Source: an uncultured Magnetococcales bacterium
GTDB lineage: Bacteria > Pseudomonadota > Magnetococcia > Magnetococcales > Magnetaquicoccaceae
Direction of reading: 5' to 3'
NCBI GenBank assembly: GCA_903913345.1
Contig: CAIWLA010000247.1
Coordinates: 1-8,010 of the forward strand
Length of the DNA: 8,010 nt
Below, in pieces: positions 6,038 through 8,010 of the stretch. The notes beneath the pieces are model-generated. The model worked only from the letters and a program-made list of their open reading frames with translations, was not told where the DNA came from and made no database searches. Numbering within the stretch: position 1 is the stretch's first letter; each line of letters begins with the position of its first letter. The position numbers were made by a program, and so were the translations under genes.

Positions 6038-8010
6038 ATGCGGGAGAATGAGCCGAGCCTTATCCGGGTTTTGCTGGTGGATGCCTCTGCCTTGACGTTG
6101 GCACTGCTGAAGCGGGCGTTGGCCCCGGTGACCCTGATTCAGGTGGCGGGCAGTGTGCGGGGTGGTCGGGAGGCGTTGGACCTGGTGGCGGAACAGGATC
6201 CGCATGTGGTCTGCGTGGGTTTGCAGTTGCTGGATATGGAGGGAGATGCCTTTGTGCGGATGGTGATGGAACGGTATCCCAGGCCGGTGCTGGTGGTGGG
6301 GGCGTCTGCGTTGCGTGAGGGGGATGCCCGTACCATCTTTCGCATGTTTGAGGGGGGTGCCCTGGATCTCTTTCTGGAACCGTTGGCGTGGCGCAGCGAG
6401 GATGTTGGACAATTTTCAAAGGAGTTGACCAGCAAAATCAGACTGTTGGCCCGTCTGGACAGCTTGCCCGATTTTGCGTGTACACCGGCCAATACCGCCG
6501 TTCCGTTGGTGGCATTGCCGGCGGTCAACATGGTGGTGATTGGGGTCGGTTTGGGTGGATTCAGTGCCCTGCGGGAAATTCTGGCGGCCTTGTCGGTCGA
6601 TTTTCCCGTTGCCATTGTCTGTATTGTCCATATCCATCCGGTTTTGCAGCCCCTCTTGCCCAACTGGTTGGGGGAGGTGACCGCCATGCCGGTACAGATG
6701 GCCACCCATGGGGAGATGCCCATGCCCGGTTCGGTCTATCTGGCTCCGGTCGGCCACCATTTATTGGTGGATGCCCATGGTCGCCTGGCCACCGTGGCGG
6801 CGACGGCGGTCTCCTCCCTGGCCTATTACGGTCAGCGGGGGGATATGCCCTCCATTCTGGTGGCCATGGAATCGGTGGCCAGCCATCTTGGTTCATTGGT
6901 GGTGGGGGTGTTGTTGAGTGGGACGGGGGAGGATGGGGCACGGGGGCTGGAGGCCATTGCCCAGGTGGGTGGGTACACCCTGGCCATGGATGAATCCTCG
7001 GCCCTGGTTTTTGATCTGCCCGCCCGTTTGTTGGAGATGGGGACGGTGCGTCATCTTTTGCCCTGCGGCGTGATTGCCCAGGCCCTGCAGACCTTGCTGG
7101 GCAAAGGGGAGGTGGAACGGGTTTGTGGTCTGGAGTCGCGGGTGTCGGATCCCGATCGACTGAACTGGGATGGTCCTGCCACGGGGTCTGGTCCGATCCC
7201 GGTGGCCCAGGATGGCACGCCCACTGCGGTGACCGGTCGAGGGGTGGCGGTTGAGCCGGCCCCTTCTCCCTCCTGGCGGGCGGGTGAGGGGATCCTGATC
7301 GTCGAGGATTCACCGACCCAGGCCTTCAAACTGAAACGGTTTTTGCAGGAATCCGGTTTTGTGGTGGCAACGGCCAAGGATGGTTTGGAGGGGTTGGAAC
7401 AGGCCAAACGTCTGTCGCCGCGCCTGATATTGAGTGATGTCTCCATGCCGCGCATGGATGGTTTTGAATTGTGCCGTACCCTCAAGCAGGATCCCCTGCT
7501 CAAAACCATTCCGGTCATGCTGCTGACGGCCCTGACCAATCCCGAGGAGATTCTGGAAGGGCTGTCGGTGGGGGCGGACAATTATTTGACCAAACCGTGG
7601 GATGGCCCCCATCTCCTCACCTGCATACAGCGATTGTTGGCGAGTACGGCGGTGGCGGAACAGGCGGATGAGGGGATTGAGGTCTCCTTTGCGGAACGCC
7701 GTTATACCATCACCTCCAGTCGTCGCCAGGTGCTGGATCTGCTGTTGGCCACCTACCAGAAAGCGGTCAAGCAAAACAAGGAGTTGATGGATAACCATCT
7801 GGAGCTGAAAATGCTCAATTCCCGTCTGGTGGATCAGTCCGCCCGCCTGGAGATGGCCAACCAGAGTTTGCAGGCCGAGATGGCCGAACGCAACCAGATG
7901 GCGGAGGCGCAGACCGCCACCTTGCGGGAATTGGAGTCGGCCAATCGGGAATTGAATGATTTTGCCTATATTATTTCCCATGATCTCAAGGCCCCGTTTC
8001 GTGCCATCGG
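6038..8010 (+). CDS. Pseudo-receiver and CheB-like pseudo-methylesterase fused to REC and histidine kinase (partial, 3' end outside window)
   Basis: The frame is open from the ATG at 6038 to the window end (657 codons). The start is 6 bases after the previous stop, with GAGG at 6023-6026 as ribosome binding site. Residues 8-115 align with a CheB receiver but are degenerate: the acid pair is D15-A16, the phospho-acceptor position is G61 (VCVGLQLLD) and the conserved lysine is E114. Residues about 164-355 are CheB methylesterase-like. The nucleophile motif reads IGVGLGG, so the catalytic serine is G171, while H198 (IVHIHP) and D299 (SGTGEDGA) are kept. A proline-rich linker follows. A second receiver (about 417-535) is intact: E423-D424, D467, T497, K519. 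Then come the linker typical of REC-kinase proteins, a coiled coil (about 572-640) and HisKA with H648 in YIISHDLKAP. The ATPase domain must lie beyond the window. Demethylation activity is unlikely; a scaffolding or chemoreceptor-binding role is inference. Confidence 0.88.
   Translation, partial: MRENEPSLIRVLLVDASALTLALLKRALAPVTLIQVAGSVRGGREALDLVAEQDPHVVCVGLQLLDMEGDAFVRMVMERYPRPVLVVGASALREGDARTIFRMFEGGALDLFLEPLAWRSEDVGQFSKELTSKIRLLARLDSLPDFACTPANTAVPLVALPAVNMVVIGVGLGGFSALREILAALSVDFPVAIVCIVHIHPVLQPLLPNWLGEVTAMPVQMATHGEMPMPGSVYLAPVGHHLLVDAHGRLATVAATAVSSLAYYGQRGDMPSILVAMESVASHLGSLVVGVLLSGTGEDGARGLEAIAQVGGYTLAMDESSALVFDLPARLLEMGTVRHLLPCGVIAQALQTLLGKGEVERVCGLESRVSDPDRLNWDGPATGSGPIPVAQDGTPTAVTGRGVAVEPAPSPSWRAGEGILIVEDSPTQAFKLKRFLQESGFVVATAKDGLEGLEQAKRLSPRLILSDVSMPRMDGFELCRTLKQDPLLKTIPVMLLTALTNPEEILEGLSVGADNYLTKPWDGPHLLTCIQRLLASTAVAEQADEGIEVSFAERRYTITSSRRQVLDLLLATYQKAVKQNKELMDNHLELKMLNSRLVDQSARLEMANQSLQAEMAERNQMAEAQTATLRELESANRELNDFAYIISHDLKAPFRAI

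Noticed and set aside
5342..6412. Minus-strand open frame of 356 codons across the kinase end, response regulator and next gene
   Set aside because: It spans three plus-strand features including intergenic DNA, and its translation is His/Gln/Arg/Pro-rich without motifs.
6388..6993. Plus-strand frame of 201 codons within the CheB-like gene
   Set aside because: It is the +1 shadow of the CheB-like domain. It is Gly/Trp-rich, and the true frame contains H198 and the GTGEDGA motif.
1..8010. CRISPR array, tRNA, rRNA or known riboswitch
   Set aside because: No regularly spaced repeats, no cloverleaf-like or rRNA-like segments and no recognised aptamer core were seen on reading both strands.

Overview
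The window looks like a chromosomal segment of a GC-rich, signal-transduction-rich proteobacterium. The large multidomain genes are strongly GC-biased, and hemerythrin, receiver, CheB-like and histidine kinase domains are combined in single proteins. This architecture style is common in magnetotactic and other microaerophilic proteobacteria, and a Magnetococcus-like lineage is a reasonable guess. That placement is inference from protein style only, because there is no rRNA or housekeeping gene here to anchor it.

Left edge (1-618): nucleotides 1-120 are AT-rich (about 32% GC by hand count) against about 66% GC at 181-300. A minus-strand coding fragment (89-340) resembles the N-terminus of a phage large terminase. 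It runs into the AT-rich block and stops after 83 codons. The block carries a near-consensus minus-strand sigma70-type promoter pointing out of the window, with a small inverted repeat in its spacer. The simplest reading is a mobile element or foreign gene abutting and truncating a prophage remnant. Positions 341-618 hold no convincing gene but contain a perfect 7-bp inverted repeat and a looser leader hairpin.

Right part (619-8010): four plus-strand genes follow one another. (1) An 874-residue protein with an N-terminal unassigned region, a metallo-beta-lactamase-fold hydrolase core, two cyclic-nucleotide-binding-like domains (the second degenerate) and a C-terminal hemerythrin with all seven di-iron ligands. 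(2) A cytosolic REC-GAF-HisKA-HATPase hybrid kinase with an unusual helical tail. (3) A single-domain response regulator. (4) Six bases later, a protein of at least 657 residues that is still open at the window edge: a degenerate receiver, a CheB-like methylesterase domain lacking its catalytic serine, an intact receiver, a coiled coil and a HisKA domain.

Taken together, genes 1-4 look like one signalling module. A putative oxygen- or redox-binding, ligand-gated hydrolase is followed by a phosphorelay whose last component carries a pseudo-enzyme CheB and a pseudo-receiver as probable protein-interaction platforms. The order and co-orientation are visible in the sequence; the functional connection is inference.
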